Shown here: positions 8,613-17,005 of the stretch, in pieces
Layout: every line of letters begins with the position of its first letter
Numbering within the stretch: the first letter of the stretch is position 1
Source of the DNA: CALLPQ01 sp039819545
Lineage (GTDB): Bacteria > Pseudomonadota > Alphaproteobacteria > Caulobacterales > Parvularculaceae
Assembly: GCA_039819545.1 (NCBI GenBank)
Contig: JBCBRS010000030.1
Location: 1 to 31,427 of the forward strand
Direction of reading: 5' to 3'
Length of the DNA: 31,427 nucleotides
The notes under the pieces: model-generated
Told to the model about the DNA's origin: nothing
Database searches by the model: none
Seen by the model: the letters and a program-made list of their open reading frames with translations, nothing else
Made by a program: the position numbers and the translations under genes

Positions 8613-9533
8613 ATGATAGAGGTTCTGGCGCCGGCAAAGGTCAATCTGTACCTCCATGTGGGCGGCGTACGCCCTGATGGTCTGCACGACCTTTCGAGCC
8701 TTTTCGTATTTGCCGATGTGGGGGATGTCGTCTCCCTTGCGGCTCAACCGGACGCGGGGGCTGACGGCCCGACGTTGACCATCAATGGCCCGTTCGCCAC
8801 CGCACTGGCCCCTTTTCCGATAGATGAAAATCTCATCGTGAGAGCGGCGACGGCGGTGTTGGCTTATGCTGCACAAACCGGTCAGCGGGTACCGGCAATG
8901 CCTGCAATCACTTTAGACAAAGTGCTCCCCGTTGCTGCCGGCATTGGTGGGGGGTCGGCTGACGCTGCCGCTGCCCTCAAGGGTTTGCAAGAATTTTGGC
9001 GGCTGAAGATCCCGCGCGACGATCTTTCGGCCATGGCCTTTCGTCTTGGGGCGGATGTACCGGCCTGTCTGCATGGTGATCCGATTTTTGTATCCGGTGC
9101 CGGGGAGGAAACCGCACCTGCGCCCGCGCTCCCAGCTATGAGCCTCTGTCTTGCTAATCCGCGGGTACCGACCCCCACAGGACCGATTTTTCGCGCCTAT
9201 GATGACGCTAATCCTGCGCCGTCGGCGCCGACGGGTATGGCGGTAGACTGTTTCTCATCACCGGGTGCTTTTTTTGACGGTCTCCAGCAGACACGCAACG
9301 ACCTACAAGCGCCAGCCATCGCGGCTGTACCGGTCATTGGCGAGGTCATCGCGGCAATGACGGCGCAACCGGGGTGTGCGCTTGCACGGATGTCGGGGAG
9401 CGGTGCGACGGTTTTTGGTCTCTTTACCGATCATCAGCGGGCGCACGCTGCTGCTGAAGGCCTCGCGAGCCATGGCTGGTGGACGGTCGCTGCGCGGCTT
9501 TTGCCAACCGGGCTTAACGCGGGGAAGGCGTGA
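8613..9533 (+). CDS. ispE: 4-(cytidine 5'-diphospho)-2-C-methyl-D-erythritol kinase
   Basis: GHMP kinase that phosphorylates CDP-methylerythritol in the non-mevalonate (MEP) isoprenoid pathway, cytoplasmic. The product is 306 aa, typical length. Motif 1 APAKVNLYLHV holds the catalytic Lys9. The ATP-binding glycine-rich loop PVAAGIGGGSADAAA is at 106-120. RLGADVPACL holds the catalytic Asp148. The C-terminal GHMP motif is MSGSGATVFGLF. The start at 8613 is the first Met of the conserved N-terminus; only a weak GG-rich ribosome site precedes it, consistent with translational coupling to the TPR gene 11 nt upstream. The isoprenoid product feeds undecaprenyl phosphate, the lipid carrier used by the next gene's product. 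That functional link is plausible rather than shown. Confidence 0.97.
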   Translation: MIEVLAPAKVNLYLHVGGVRPDGLHDLSSLFVFADVGDVVSLAAQPDAGADGPTLTINGPFATALAPFPIDENLIVRAATAVLAYAAQTGQRVPAMPAITLDKVLPVAAGIGGGSADAAAALKGLQEFWRLKIPRDDLSAMAFRLGADVPACLHGDPIFVSGAGEETAPAPALPAMSLCLANPRVPTPTGPIFRAYDDANPAPSAPTGMAVDCFSSPGAFFDGLQQTRNDLQAPAIAAVPVIGEVIAAMTAQPGCALARMSGSGATVFGLFTDHQRAHAAAEGLASHGWWTVAARLLPTGLNAGKA

Positions 9534-9552
9534 TGATGGCGGTGGTGGCACG

Positions 9553-10665
9553 ATGGTAACGGCAAAGCATGGGCTTGCCCTTCTGCCCCATGGGGCTTTT
9601 CTTGCCGTCGCGCTTGCTGGCGGGCTTCTCACTCTCATTCTGTGCCGCATTTTTGCCCGGGCAGCGCTGCTCCCTGACATTCCTAATGACCGGTCCAGCC
9701 ATCGCAAAGCAACCTCCCGTGCGGGTGGTCTCGCAATAATGATCGCAATCACTAGCGCAATCCTGATGATAATTGCTTTACGCCACGCGGGCGTCGTACC
9801 GGAGGATGTGCTGAATGAGGGCGCGCGCGCGCAACTCCTTGATCTTCTGGCGCTTGGTCTAATCGCTGCCGGTTTCGGTCTGGTGGATGACTGTTATGGC
9901 CTGGGCCCCGCCATTAAAGCGTTGGGGCAGGTGCTGCCAGCTCTCTTGTTCACGCTCATGATTTCACCGTTCGCGTGTTTTCCTGTGCCGGTGCTGGGCG
10001 TGATTGACCTGGGTTGGGCGGGGTACCCACTCACCGTTTTCTGGATCGTCGGTGTCATGAATGTCTATAACTTTATGGACGGCGCCAATGGCCTCGCGGG
10101 GGCATGCGGTGCGCTGTGTTGTTTCGCGATTGCACTGGTGAGCGCGCCTTTGGGTTTTGGCGCTGTCAGCGCGGCAAGCCTCCTCACGGCATTTTCTCTG
10201 CTTGGGTTTTTATGGGTCAATCTTGGCGAGGGGCGCATCTTTATGGGTGATGCGGGTAGCCAATCGGTGGCATTTGTGATCGCTGGGTTTGGCGTGATGA
10301 TCGGCAGTGGGGATATGCAGGGTGATGCGGCCCTACCGTTCCTCTTTGTACCGATGATCCTGTTACCCCTGATTGCAGACGTTGCCTTTACCTTAATCCA
10401 GCGCGTGCGGCGCGGGGAGAATATCCTTCAAGCCCATCGTCAGCATGCCTATCAGTCGCTCTTGCGGCTCGGGCTTGCCCATTGGGTTGTGGCAACGCTT
10501 TATGCAAGCGCGACCACACTTATGGCCTGCGTGGCGCTATGGGCAATCTCCTGGTCACCAGCGCAACAGTGGCTCAGTGTTGCGCTCGTGCTCGCCATCT
10601 TTGGCTTTATCAACGCGGTGCTGACGACCAAAGCCCAGCGCTTACCGGTGCAACCGACTTCATAA
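9553..10665 (+). CDS. Undecaprenyl-phosphate sugar-1-phosphate transferase (WecA/MraY family, GT4)
   Basis: Polytopic inner-membrane enzyme that transfers a sugar-1-phosphate from a UDP-sugar to undecaprenyl phosphate, the first step of a surface glycan. The product is 370 aa, with roughly 10-11 hydrophobic helices. Conserved cytoplasmic motifs are DIPNDRSSH (42-50), the Asp pair in VDDCYGLG (112-113), NFMDGANG (173-180), GDAGS (232-236) and AHRQHAYQ (294-301), matching the WecA-type His motif rather than MraY. I chose ATG 9553, immediately before the conserved region. The frame is open upstream to 9376, but that part overlaps ispE and looks non-conserved. Its ribosome site is poor (GGTGGTGG), and the 19-nt gap from ispE suggests coupling. 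The sugar is unknown; O-antigen, capsule or exopolysaccharide initiation are all possible. No other glycan gene is next to it. Confidence 0.88.
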   Translation: MVTAKHGLALLPHGAFLAVALAGGLLTLILCRIFARAALLPDIPNDRSSHRKATSRAGGLAIMIAITSAILMIIALRHAGVVPEDVLNEGARAQLLDLLALGLIAAGFGLVDDCYGLGPAIKALGQVLPALLFTLMISPFACFPVPVLGVIDLGWAGYPLTVFWIVGVMNVYNFMDGANGLAGACGALCCFAIALVSAPLGFGAVSAASLLTAFSLLGFLWVNLGEGRIFMGDAGSQSVAFVIAGFGVMIGSGDMQGDAALPFLFVPMILLPLIADVAFTLIQRVRRGENILQAHRQHAYQSLLRLGLAHWVVATLYASATTLMACVALWAISWSPAQQWLSVALVLAIFGFINAVLTTKAQRLPVQPTS

Positions 10666-10702
10666 GGCAGCCGATCCTGCTCACGATTAAGCGGTACGGT
10701 GT

Positions 10703-11632
10703 CTAATTCGCATCGCCTCTAGCGACAGCCTTGGCTTCGGTAATTGCCACGCTCAGGCGCTCCGGATTAAAGCCCTCGACAATATCGACGAACTCCCCGT
10801 CCAGGCTGGCAATGACGAAGGCAGGCGTTCCGCCAGCGCCAAAGCCCTTGGCGAGTGTTGCCGTTTCGGCCAGCGCGCGGTCTCCATCTGATTGCTCAAT
10901 GCTTGTCTTTAGTTTGCGCACGTCGAGTTTCGTTTTCTTTGCGATTTCAAAAACCCGGTCTTCGGTCAACGTGCCCGACGCGTTCATGAGCGCAAAATGG
11001 AAGTCGAGATATTTGTCCTGCTCGCGAGCAGCCAGAGCGGCGAGGGCGGCAAAGCGCGATTCTTTTCTCAGAATTGGATATTCGCGAAACGCCACCACGA
11101 TATCTTCATCACGCAGAGCAAGGTCGCGCACGAAGCCAGAGGCGCGCTTGCAGTGGCCGCAGTGATAATCGAACAGCTCAACAACCGCGATGGTTGCGGT
11201 GTTGCGATTAAGCGCCGTGGTAAAGCCATTACGATCATCAAGAAACGCGGTGAGACTTTCCCGAGCGTTCTCGCGTTGGGCGAGCACCTGCCGCTGCTGA
11301 TAGACGTCGAGCGCTTCAAACAGAATTTCCGGGTGCGTCAGCAGAAAATCATAAACGATGGAGCGGATTTCTTCGGCCTGCTGCCCATTGAACTCGGTCA
11401 GGTCCAGCGCTTCGCCCTCGCCAAAAAGATCGTGATCATGCCCCGCGTGATCGTGCGCGTCCTCGCTCGTATTCTCCGACGCTCTATCTTCCGTCTTCCG
11501 CTCAGCATCTGGTTGCGCAACCGGGGCAACGGTTGCCGGGTTTTCCTGGCGGGCGTTGCCATAACTGACAGCGAGCGTGCCCGCCACAAAAGCGGCGAGG
11601 AGAGCGATGGCAACGGCAATGGGTCTGGTCAT
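10703..11632 (-). CDS. DsbA-family thiol:disulfide oxidoreductase with a His-rich N-terminal linker
   Basis: Periplasmic thioredoxin-fold protein of 309 aa that makes or isomerises disulfides. An N-terminal hydrophobic segment (about 5-22) acts as signal peptide or anchor. It is followed by an acidic, His-rich linker (H60, H62, H65, H67) and a helical segment at about 80-130. The active site is YHCGHCK, with the redox cysteines at 158 and 161. The cis-proline loop is GTP at 268-270. CxHC centres with this domain order fit the alphaproteobacterial DsbA/ScsC-like group rather than classical E. coli DsbA. I chose ATG 11632, with AGGA 8 nt upstream; a GTG at 11662 would add ten residues before the signal. 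It lies convergent to the glycosyltransferase gene (37 nt apart), downstream of the M48 protease gene. Substrates may include the four-Cys protein at 26179. Confidence 0.9.
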   Translation of the reverse strand: MTRPIAVAIALLAAFVAGTLAVSYGNARQENPATVAPVAQPDAERKTEDRASENTSEDAHDHAGHDHDLFGEGEALDLTEFNGQQAEEIRSIVYDFLLTHPEILFEALDVYQQRQVLAQRENARESLTAFLDDRNGFTTALNRNTATIAVVELFDYHCGHCKRASGFVRDLALRDEDIVVAFREYPILRKESRFAALAALAAREQDKYLDFHFALMNASGTLTEDRVFEIAKKTKLDVRKLKTSIEQSDGDRALAETATLAKGFGAGGTPAFVIASLDGEFVDIVEGFNPERLSVAITEAKAVARGDAN

Positions 11633-11734
11633 GGTGGGTCCTGTCAAAAATCGGTGATCCACAAGCCGGTTCTACGTTCCCGTAAACGGGCTGCTGATCT
11701 TACGAGGCGATAGTCTATGCGCGGGATGATGCAG

Positions 11735-11761
11735 AAAAAAGAGCGCCAATCAGCCCTTTTT
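11735..11761 (-). terminator. Possible intrinsic terminator overlapping the M48 protease stop codon
   Basis: Read on the minus strand, AAAAAGGGC, an 8-nt loop and GCTCTTTTTT can form a 9-bp stem (one G-U pair) ending in a U-run. It covers the TGA of the M48 gene at 11750-11752. The GC part is only 4 bp, so strength is doubtful. The opposite strand also ends in T5, so it could act both ways. If real, it separates the M48 gene from dsbA. Confidence 0.35.
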
Positions 11762-13315
11762 GACGGGCGCTTCGGGCAATTCAATTGGCGCATCATCGCT
11801 GTCTTTTCCCGGCTTGTCGCGGCTTTCACCGGGGATCAGGATTTCGATAGGGGCGTCATCGTCTTTGTCTTTGTCCTGATCAGGCTTCGGCGCCTCGGGT
11901 GCAGGTTGGGGGCGTCCCCGTCTTTTGCCGCGGCCACGCCGGTCAAGCGCGTTTGTGACGGCAACGATGATATCGCGCGCCTGTTGCCACTCCGGTGTAC
12001 CCCGGTCGAGCCCGCGCAGGGCCCGCTGGGCAAATTGCACCGATTGCGCGGAACCAGCGTGATAGTGAGACTCCGCTGTGGCGAGTAATGCCATTGGTTC
12101 ATTGCCTAACGACCCGTAGGCCCTGGCCAGTTCATGCCAGCCAAAGCCGTTTTCGGGCTCAAGCTGGAGCGCCGACTTTAGAACCGTGACAGATTCCTCA
12201 AGATTTTCTGTTGTCTCCGTCGCGAGAAGCGCCCGGCCAAGATTTACCCGTAAAAGCGCTTTGGTCGGCGCCAGTTCTACGGAGCGGCGATGGGGCTCAA
12301 CGGAGTCTGCAACGCGGCTAAACTCAAACAACATTTGGCCTTTGAGTTCGTGAAAATAGGGGTTGTCCGGATATTTCTCGAGCAGCGCATTGATCTCCCG
12401 CAAGGCCCGCTCCAGGTCCGTACCCCGATAGAACGCCACAGCGCGGGCATAGCGCCCGGGGTCAGAAAGGTCACTGGTTGGATATTCGCGCAAGGTAAAT
12501 TTCGGCGCCTGCAGGAAGCCTTTGATCTTTGCCTGGATCATCTGAAGGCGGAGGATTTCTTCCTCGCTGTCTTTCATATTCACGTACGGCGATTCATTGA
12601 CCCGTTTCTCAAGGGCAGTCAGACGCGCATTGGCGAGCGGGTGGGTCTGGAAATAGGGATTGATCTTCCGTGCAGTGATCACCTGGCTATTCCGCAGTTT
12701 GGCAAAGAACGATACCAGACCAGCGCTGGAGCGGCCCACGGCATTCATGTAACTCACCGCCGCCTGGTCGGCGCTCGCCTCCTGCCCACGGGTATAGGCG
12801 AGGGCATTTACCGTGCCGATTTGCTGGCCAAGACCCAAAAGGCCAATGCCCGCTTCTGGCGCGCCAGCGGCAATGGCCCCGGCGGCAAGCACCAGTGATA
12901 ACAAGATAGGCCGTGAGGCTTTGGCATAGGCATCGGCTCGGCGTGGACCGTGGCCACCCGCCATGTGGCCTGCCTCGTGGGCGATAACACCTTCGATTTC
13001 ATTCGGGGTGCCGGCAGTGGTAATGGTGCCGGTGAACATGCCCATGGTTCGCCCAGACGCAAAAGCGTTCACCGACGGATCACCGATGATCAGAAATTCA
13101 ATGGAGTTGGGATCCAGTTTGGCGGCCTCAAAAATCTCGTAGGAATGGTCCCACAGCCACTGTTCGATTTCCGCATCGCGCAGGACGGTTTGGGCCGATG
13201 CCGGCGCCACGGTCGGCAAGGACAGGCCAATCGTGCTTAACGCGGCAAGCGCGCCATAGCCCATAGACCGCAATCGGGATCGGCGCTTGGGGGTAACCAC
13301 GGACAAACCACTCAT
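11750..13315 (-). CDS. BepA-like M48 family metalloprotease with TPR repeats
   Basis: Periplasmic zinc metalloprotease/chaperone resembling BepA (YfgC), which handles stalled outer-membrane proteins. The product is 521 aa. An N-terminal signal peptide ends near ASAQ (39-42). The zinc site is HEAGH (113-117), with the third ligand Glu at about 179 (QEASADQAA). A hydrophobic loop (138-170) follows the HExxH helix. TPR-like repeats fill about 295-450. The last 65 residues are a basic patch (RRGRGKRRGRPQP) and a Lys/Asp-rich tail in which DDAPIEI and DDAPIEL occur twice, a feature I do not recall from BepA. The ATG at 13315 lacks a clear Shine-Dalgarno, though the protein's N-terminus fits. It lies upstream of dsbA on the same strand, a sensible envelope quality-control pair. 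Confidence 0.92.
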   Translation of the reverse strand: MSGLSVVTPKRRSRLRSMGYGALAALSTIGLSLPTVAPASAQTVLRDAEIEQWLWDHSYEIFEAAKLDPNSIEFLIIGDPSVNAFASGRTMGMFTGTITTAGTPNEIEGVIAHEAGHMAGGHGPRRADAYAKASRPILLSLVLAAGAIAAGAPEAGIGLLGLGQQIGTVNALAYTRGQEASADQAAVSYMNAVGRSSAGLVSFFAKLRNSQVITARKINPYFQTHPLANARLTALEKRVNESPYVNMKDSEEEILRLQMIQAKIKGFLQAPKFTLREYPTSDLSDPGRYARAVAFYRGTDLERALREINALLEKYPDNPYFHELKGQMLFEFSRVADSVEPHRRSVELAPTKALLRVNLGRALLATETTENLEESVTVLKSALQLEPENGFGWHELARAYGSLGNEPMALLATAESHYHAGSAQSVQFAQRALRGLDRGTPEWQQARDIIVAVTNALDRRGRGKRRGRPQPAPEAPKPDQDKDKDDDAPIEILIPGESRDKPGKDSDDAPIELPEAPVKKG

Positions 13316-13437
13316 TCCACAAATCCCGATTTACACTGCTTATAGAACGTACAAATTTGCCGTTCTGGTCTCAAGTCTGCCAAAAAAAAGTGCCGGAATT
13401 GTGATGATCAGCGCCGCCGCCGCCACGTCAACGCCAA

Positions 13438-13476
13438 AGGCTCCCTCCACAGGCCCTCTCCACAGGCCCCCTCCAC
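13438..13476. repeat. Three tandem 13-bp repeats in the rne-M48 gap
   Basis: Plus-strand units AGGCTCCCTCCAC, AGGCCCTCTCCAC and AGGCCCCCTCCAC occupy 13438-13450, 13451-13463 and 13464-13476. They differ from each other by one or two bases. They lie about 60 nt past the rne stop and about 120 bp upstream of the M48 start. The 222-bp gap (13316-13537) otherwise shows an A8 run near 13382 and no gene. Confidence 0.7.
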
Positions 13477-13537
13477 AGATAGGGGAGGACGCCTTTCTTG
13501 CTGCCGGCTTGCTGCCGGGAGCAACAGTCCATGAGCC

Positions 13538-16432
13538 CTAGCCGCCTAACGCGCGCTGCCACCAGCCCTTTTTGGATTTTGATTTTTTCGGGGTATCCGC
13601 GGGCGGTGTCGCCACTGGTTTAGGCGCTGGCTGTGGCGCTGCCTGTGGCGCTAGTTGTGGCGCCGGGTCCGCTGCCATTGGTTCGGGCGCCGGCTCTGGG
13701 GATGGCCCTGGAGATGGCTCTGGCGAGGATTCGGGTGATGGCGCAGGCTCGTCGGCCTTGCCGTTGCTGGCCGCTGGCTTCGATGAACTGCGCGAACGCC
13801 TGCGTCGTTTTGGCTTCTCGTCGCTTGCTCCGCTGCCGTCATCGGACGGCTTTGTCACGTCAGCCGCCTCGGCGGCTTCCTCTTTAAGGGGTGCGTCCTG
13901 GCTGGCGCCTTCGGCGCTCGCGTCTTTTGTCTCGGGCGCGCTTGCGTCCGCACCCTCCAGGGCCTCGGTACTCGCCTCATCACTGCTGCGGTTACGGCGT
14001 CCGCCGCGTCGTCCCCGGCGGCGACGCTTGCGCGGGCGGTCGCTATTCTCGCTATTATCAACGCCCTCATCAGCACGCTGATCATCACCTGATCCGTCAC
14101 GGTCACCGGTGGCCGCGATTTCATAGCTACCCTGCTCATCCTGGGGCTGATCATGGCTCGAGCCTTCGGCTCGGTCCTGCTGGTCGCGTCCGCCACGCCG
14201 ACGGCGCCGACGGCGCCGACGTTTGCGGCCATCGCCGTCCTCGAGGTCCTCATGATCGCGCTCGGCGTTATCTTCATCCGCCGTCAGATCATCCGTATCT
14301 GCCGATAAAGTGTCGTCGTCTTCGATACCGTCATCGGCCTGCACCGCCGCTGGCCGCTCGGGCATGGCACGCGGGGCGCCGCGCCGTTCAATATCATAAA
14401 GGTCACCGGCCTTGCTGGGGTCAGAGGTGATTTCAATACTCAGCGCATAGTGTTCTTCAATCCGGTTCAACGAGGCGCGTTTATGATTGAGAATATAGAG
14501 TGCAACCTCCATGGAGGTCTTCGCGGCAATAACGGCTGCGCGATTGCTGATGGCTTCGGCTTCAATGCCACGGATAATCCGCAGTGCCGCCATCTCATGG
14601 GAGCGTACGGCACCCGACCCACTACAGGTTGGGCAGGCCGAGGTCGTCCCATCAACAATACCTGACCGACGGCGTTGCCGTGACATTTCCAAAAGGCCAA
14701 AGCCTGAAATGCGGCCAGTTTGTATCCGTGCACGGTCATTTTTCAGCGCTTCTTTCAGACGCTTTTCTACCGCCCGATTGTTGCGCGACTCCTCCATATC
14801 GATAAAGTCAATCACGATCAGCCCGGCAAGATCTCGAAGCTTGCACTGGCGCGCCACTTCGCTTGCAGCTTCAAGATTGGTTTTCAAGGCTGTCGCCTCG
14901 ATATTACGCTCGCGCGTGGCCTTGCCGGAGTTCACGTCAACCGCAATCAGGGCCTCAGTCTGGTGGATCACCAGATAACCACCGGATTTCAGCCGAACCG
15001 CGGGCTGGTACATGGCGTCAAGCTGCTGCTCCACATCGAAATGGAGAAAAAGCGGTGTGTTTTCCTTGTAGGGCTGCACATATTTCGCGTGGGACGGCAT
15101 GAGCATTTTCATGAAGTCTTTGGCTTCGCGATAGCCCTCTTCGCCTTCAACAAGAACGCGGGTGATATCCTTGTCATATAAATCGCGGATCGCGCGCTTG
15201 ATCAGGCTGGCCTCTTCATAGATCAGGCACGGGGCCACAGACTTTAAGGTCAGCTCACGGATGTTTTCCCAAAGGCGCGTCAGATAATCATAATCGCGTT
15301 TGATTTCCGTCTTGGTGCGTTTGGCTCCGGCGGTACGGATGATCAAGCCCATCCCGCGTGTCACATCGAGGGAATTGACGATTCGCCGCAGTCGCTTGCG
15401 GTCGGTGGCGCTTGGAATTTTACGCGAGATGCCGCCGCCGCGCGCGGTGTTGGGCATCAACACGCAATAGCGCCCGGCGAGTGACAGATAGGAGGTCAGC
15501 GCCGCACCCTTGGTGCCGCGTTCTTCTTTCACGACCTGGACCAGCAGGATTTGCCGGGCCTTGATGACTTCCTGAATTTTATAATTGCGAACCAGCCGCG
15601 CATGTTTGCGGCGCGCTTCTTTATACTGCTCGTTCAGATCGGCGATTTTCTGGCGTTGGGCGTTGTTCTCGCCATCATTTTCAAAGTCTTCGTCGCCGAT
15701 AGTGATCTCGGGATTTCCGTCGGCGGCGAGGGCAACGGCGACGCTGTCGCCGTCATCTTCGTGGGCATCGGCACGATCAGCGTCAGTGCCAGCCCCGTCG
15801 ATGTCATCATCGTCGCTCGCTTCCCCTGTCGCAGTGGCAACAGTCTCAGGGGCAACAGTCTCAGGGGCAACAATTTCTTCTTCGTCACCAGCATCTTCGA
15901 GACTGCCCAGCGTAGGCGCGTCATCGACCTCGGGTGTTGCGTCTTCTGCTTCTTGTGTTTCTGCCGGCGCGTTGACGTCGCCGTCATCATTGCTTTCTGG
16001 CTCTTCGACCTCACCGTCGGTGCCGTGAAAGCGGACGGTTTCGTCATCTTCTTCGCCGCTCTCACCGCTGGCGCTGGAGGCTGTGTCGTCGGATTCGTCT
16101 TCGTCGCCGCGCTGATAGCGTTCCAGCTCATCGGCAATATCGGCTATTTCCTGCTCAGCTTGTTGGAGAAGCTGCCGGTCGGAAACCGGGATCTGATAGT
16201 AATCGGGGTGGATTTCGCTAAAGGCGAGGAAGCCGTGGCGGTTGCCGCCATATTCTACAAACGCTGCCTGCAGTGAGGGTTCCACGCGGGTGACGCGTGC
16301 CAGATAGATATTGCCACGCAGGGGCTTTCGGGAAGAGGATTCAAAATCGAAGTCTTCGACTTTTTTTCCCTCAATGAGGGCGACGCGGATTTCCTCGTTC
16401 TGGGCCGCATCGATAAGCATTTTCTTGGTCAT
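13538..16432 (-). CDS. rne: Ribonuclease E/G
   Basis: Endoribonuclease and degradosome scaffold for mRNA decay and rRNA/tRNA processing; 964 aa. An N-terminal RNase H-like/S1 region (1-85) is interrupted by an acidic, low-complexity insertion (about 86-260), and S1 resumes at 285. The catalytic metal Asp residues are 499 (AVDVNSGK) and 542 (VIDFIDM). The Zn-link CPTC is at 600-603. The C-terminal half is disordered, with Arg-rich RNA-binding blocks at 736-749, 800-814 and 875-882, a Pro/Glu-rich stretch at 896-945, and a terminal GWWQRALGG motif (956-964) like the conserved end of alphaproteobacterial enzymes. I chose ATG 16432 because family members begin MTKK/MSKKMLIDAA and GGAG lies 9 nt upstream; GTG 16447 would add five residues. 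An inverted-repeat-rich leader precedes it. Confidence 0.97.
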   Translation of the reverse strand: MTKKMLIDAAQNEEIRVALIEGKKVEDFDFESSSRKPLRGNIYLARVTRVEPSLQAAFVEYGGNRHGFLAFSEIHPDYYQIPVSDRQLLQQAEQEIADIADELERYQRGDEDESDDTASSASGESGEEDDETVRFHGTDGEVEEPESNDDGDVNAPAETQEAEDATPEVDDAPTLGSLEDAGDEEEIVAPETVAPETVATATGEASDDDDIDGAGTDADRADAHEDDGDSVAVALAADGNPEITIGDEDFENDGENNAQRQKIADLNEQYKEARRKHARLVRNYKIQEVIKARQILLVQVVKEERGTKGAALTSYLSLAGRYCVLMPNTARGGGISRKIPSATDRKRLRRIVNSLDVTRGMGLIIRTAGAKRTKTEIKRDYDYLTRLWENIRELTLKSVAPCLIYEEASLIKRAIRDLYDKDITRVLVEGEEGYREAKDFMKMLMPSHAKYVQPYKENTPLFLHFDVEQQLDAMYQPAVRLKSGGYLVIHQTEALIAVDVNSGKATRERNIEATALKTNLEAASEVARQCKLRDLAGLIVIDFIDMEESRNNRAVEKRLKEALKNDRARIQTGRISGFGLLEMSRQRRRSGIVDGTTSACPTCSGSGAVRSHEMAALRIIRGIEAEAISNRAAVIAAKTSMEVALYILNHKRASLNRIEEHYALSIEITSDPSKAGDLYDIERRGAPRAMPERPAAVQADDGIEDDDTLSADTDDLTADEDNAERDHEDLEDGDGRKRRRRRRRRRGGRDQQDRAEGSSHDQPQDEQGSYEIAATGDRDGSGDDQRADEGVDNSENSDRPRKRRRRGRRGGRRNRSSDEASTEALEGADASAPETKDASAEGASQDAPLKEEAAEAADVTKPSDDGSGASDEKPKRRRRSRSSSKPAASNGKADEPAPSPESSPEPSPGPSPEPAPEPMAADPAPQLAPQAAPQPAPKPVATPPADTPKKSKSKKGWWQRALGG
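15838..15867. repeat. 15-bp tandem duplication inside rne
   Basis: CAACAGTCTCAGGGG occurs twice in direct succession at 15838-15852 and 15853-15867. A partial third copy, CAACA, follows. It encodes the repeated APETV in the acidic insertion of RNase E (residues about 189-199). Because the unit is in frame and identical at the base level, it looks like a recent slippage event in a tolerant disordered region. Confidence 0.8.
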
Positions 16433-16730
16433 CAAACTGAACTCCACAGCCGGCCGCCAAAGCGGCGGGGCTGTCTAAATTGGTTTGCTGACATCTTCTC
16501 TGGGGCAACACCGTGCGGTCAGGCGCCGACCCTGTCGGGGGCGGCGGTGAACAGACGCGGGAAACTGGGTCCTGGACAAGCGCTGTCGGGCGGTTGATCG
16601 CAGGGCCCGGATCATTTTCCGGAAAATGTGCTGGCGCAAAGGGCGACATCAGCGTTTCTTTTTCAAACTGTCTCAACCGGTAGCCGGGCAGACAGCGGGT
16701 TAAACGGTCGGGGCAAGAATGCCCCATTTG
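16433..16730 (-). promoter_or_regulatory. Inverted-repeat-rich rne leader region
   Basis: The minus-strand leader carries several dyads. The closest to the start is ACAGCC (16446-16451) with GGCTGT (16469-16474), enclosing CCGC/GCGG around CAAA; it ends 6 nt upstream of the rne Shine-Dalgarno GGAG. Further out are CCGAC-CCT-GTCGG (16526-16538), a perfect 16-bp palindrome CATTTTCCGGAAAATG (16613-16628) and GGGGCA-AGAA-TGCCCC (16710-16725). E. coli rne is autoregulated through a structured 5' UTR; a similar role here is inference. I could not identify the transcription start. Confidence 0.45.
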
Positions 16731-17005
16731 TGCAGCAAGGCCATAGGCGTCGCCGCGATAAAATTGTCCCGGTGGAGGCCGCGTCGCATTCGCATTTTGC
16801 CATGGGAGGCGGGTGCTATGGGCCGGTCAGACCGGCAAGGCGGCGGGGAACAAGCTCCCATCGTCTCCGTGTCAGCATCAGGGACAGCTGACGAATTCTT
16901 TGTTCGCGGACACGGCGCAACGGGGCGCCTGTCTTGTGACTGCGTGTGCCAGAATTGCACAATTTCGTTAACAAGCCCCTGCTAACAGAGGTCTCGTCGT
17001 CTTAT

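Noticed and set aside
13287..13541. 84-aa forward ORF between M48 and rne
   Set aside because: It overlaps the M48 start region on the opposite strand and crosses 13-bp repeats; no family resemblance.
13572..14081. 169-aa Gly/Ala/Ser-rich forward ORF antisense to the rne C-terminus
   Set aside because: Low complexity caused by the Pro/Glu/Arg repeats of RNase E on the other strand.
15551..16276. 241-aa forward ORF antisense to rne
   Set aside because: It mirrors the acidic, codon-biased insertion of RNase E, giving a hydrophobic shadow; the rne frame has clear catalytic motifs.
16371..16727. 118-aa minus-strand ORF overlapping the rne start
   Set aside because: It overlaps the rne N-terminus in another frame and shows no domain or ribosome site.
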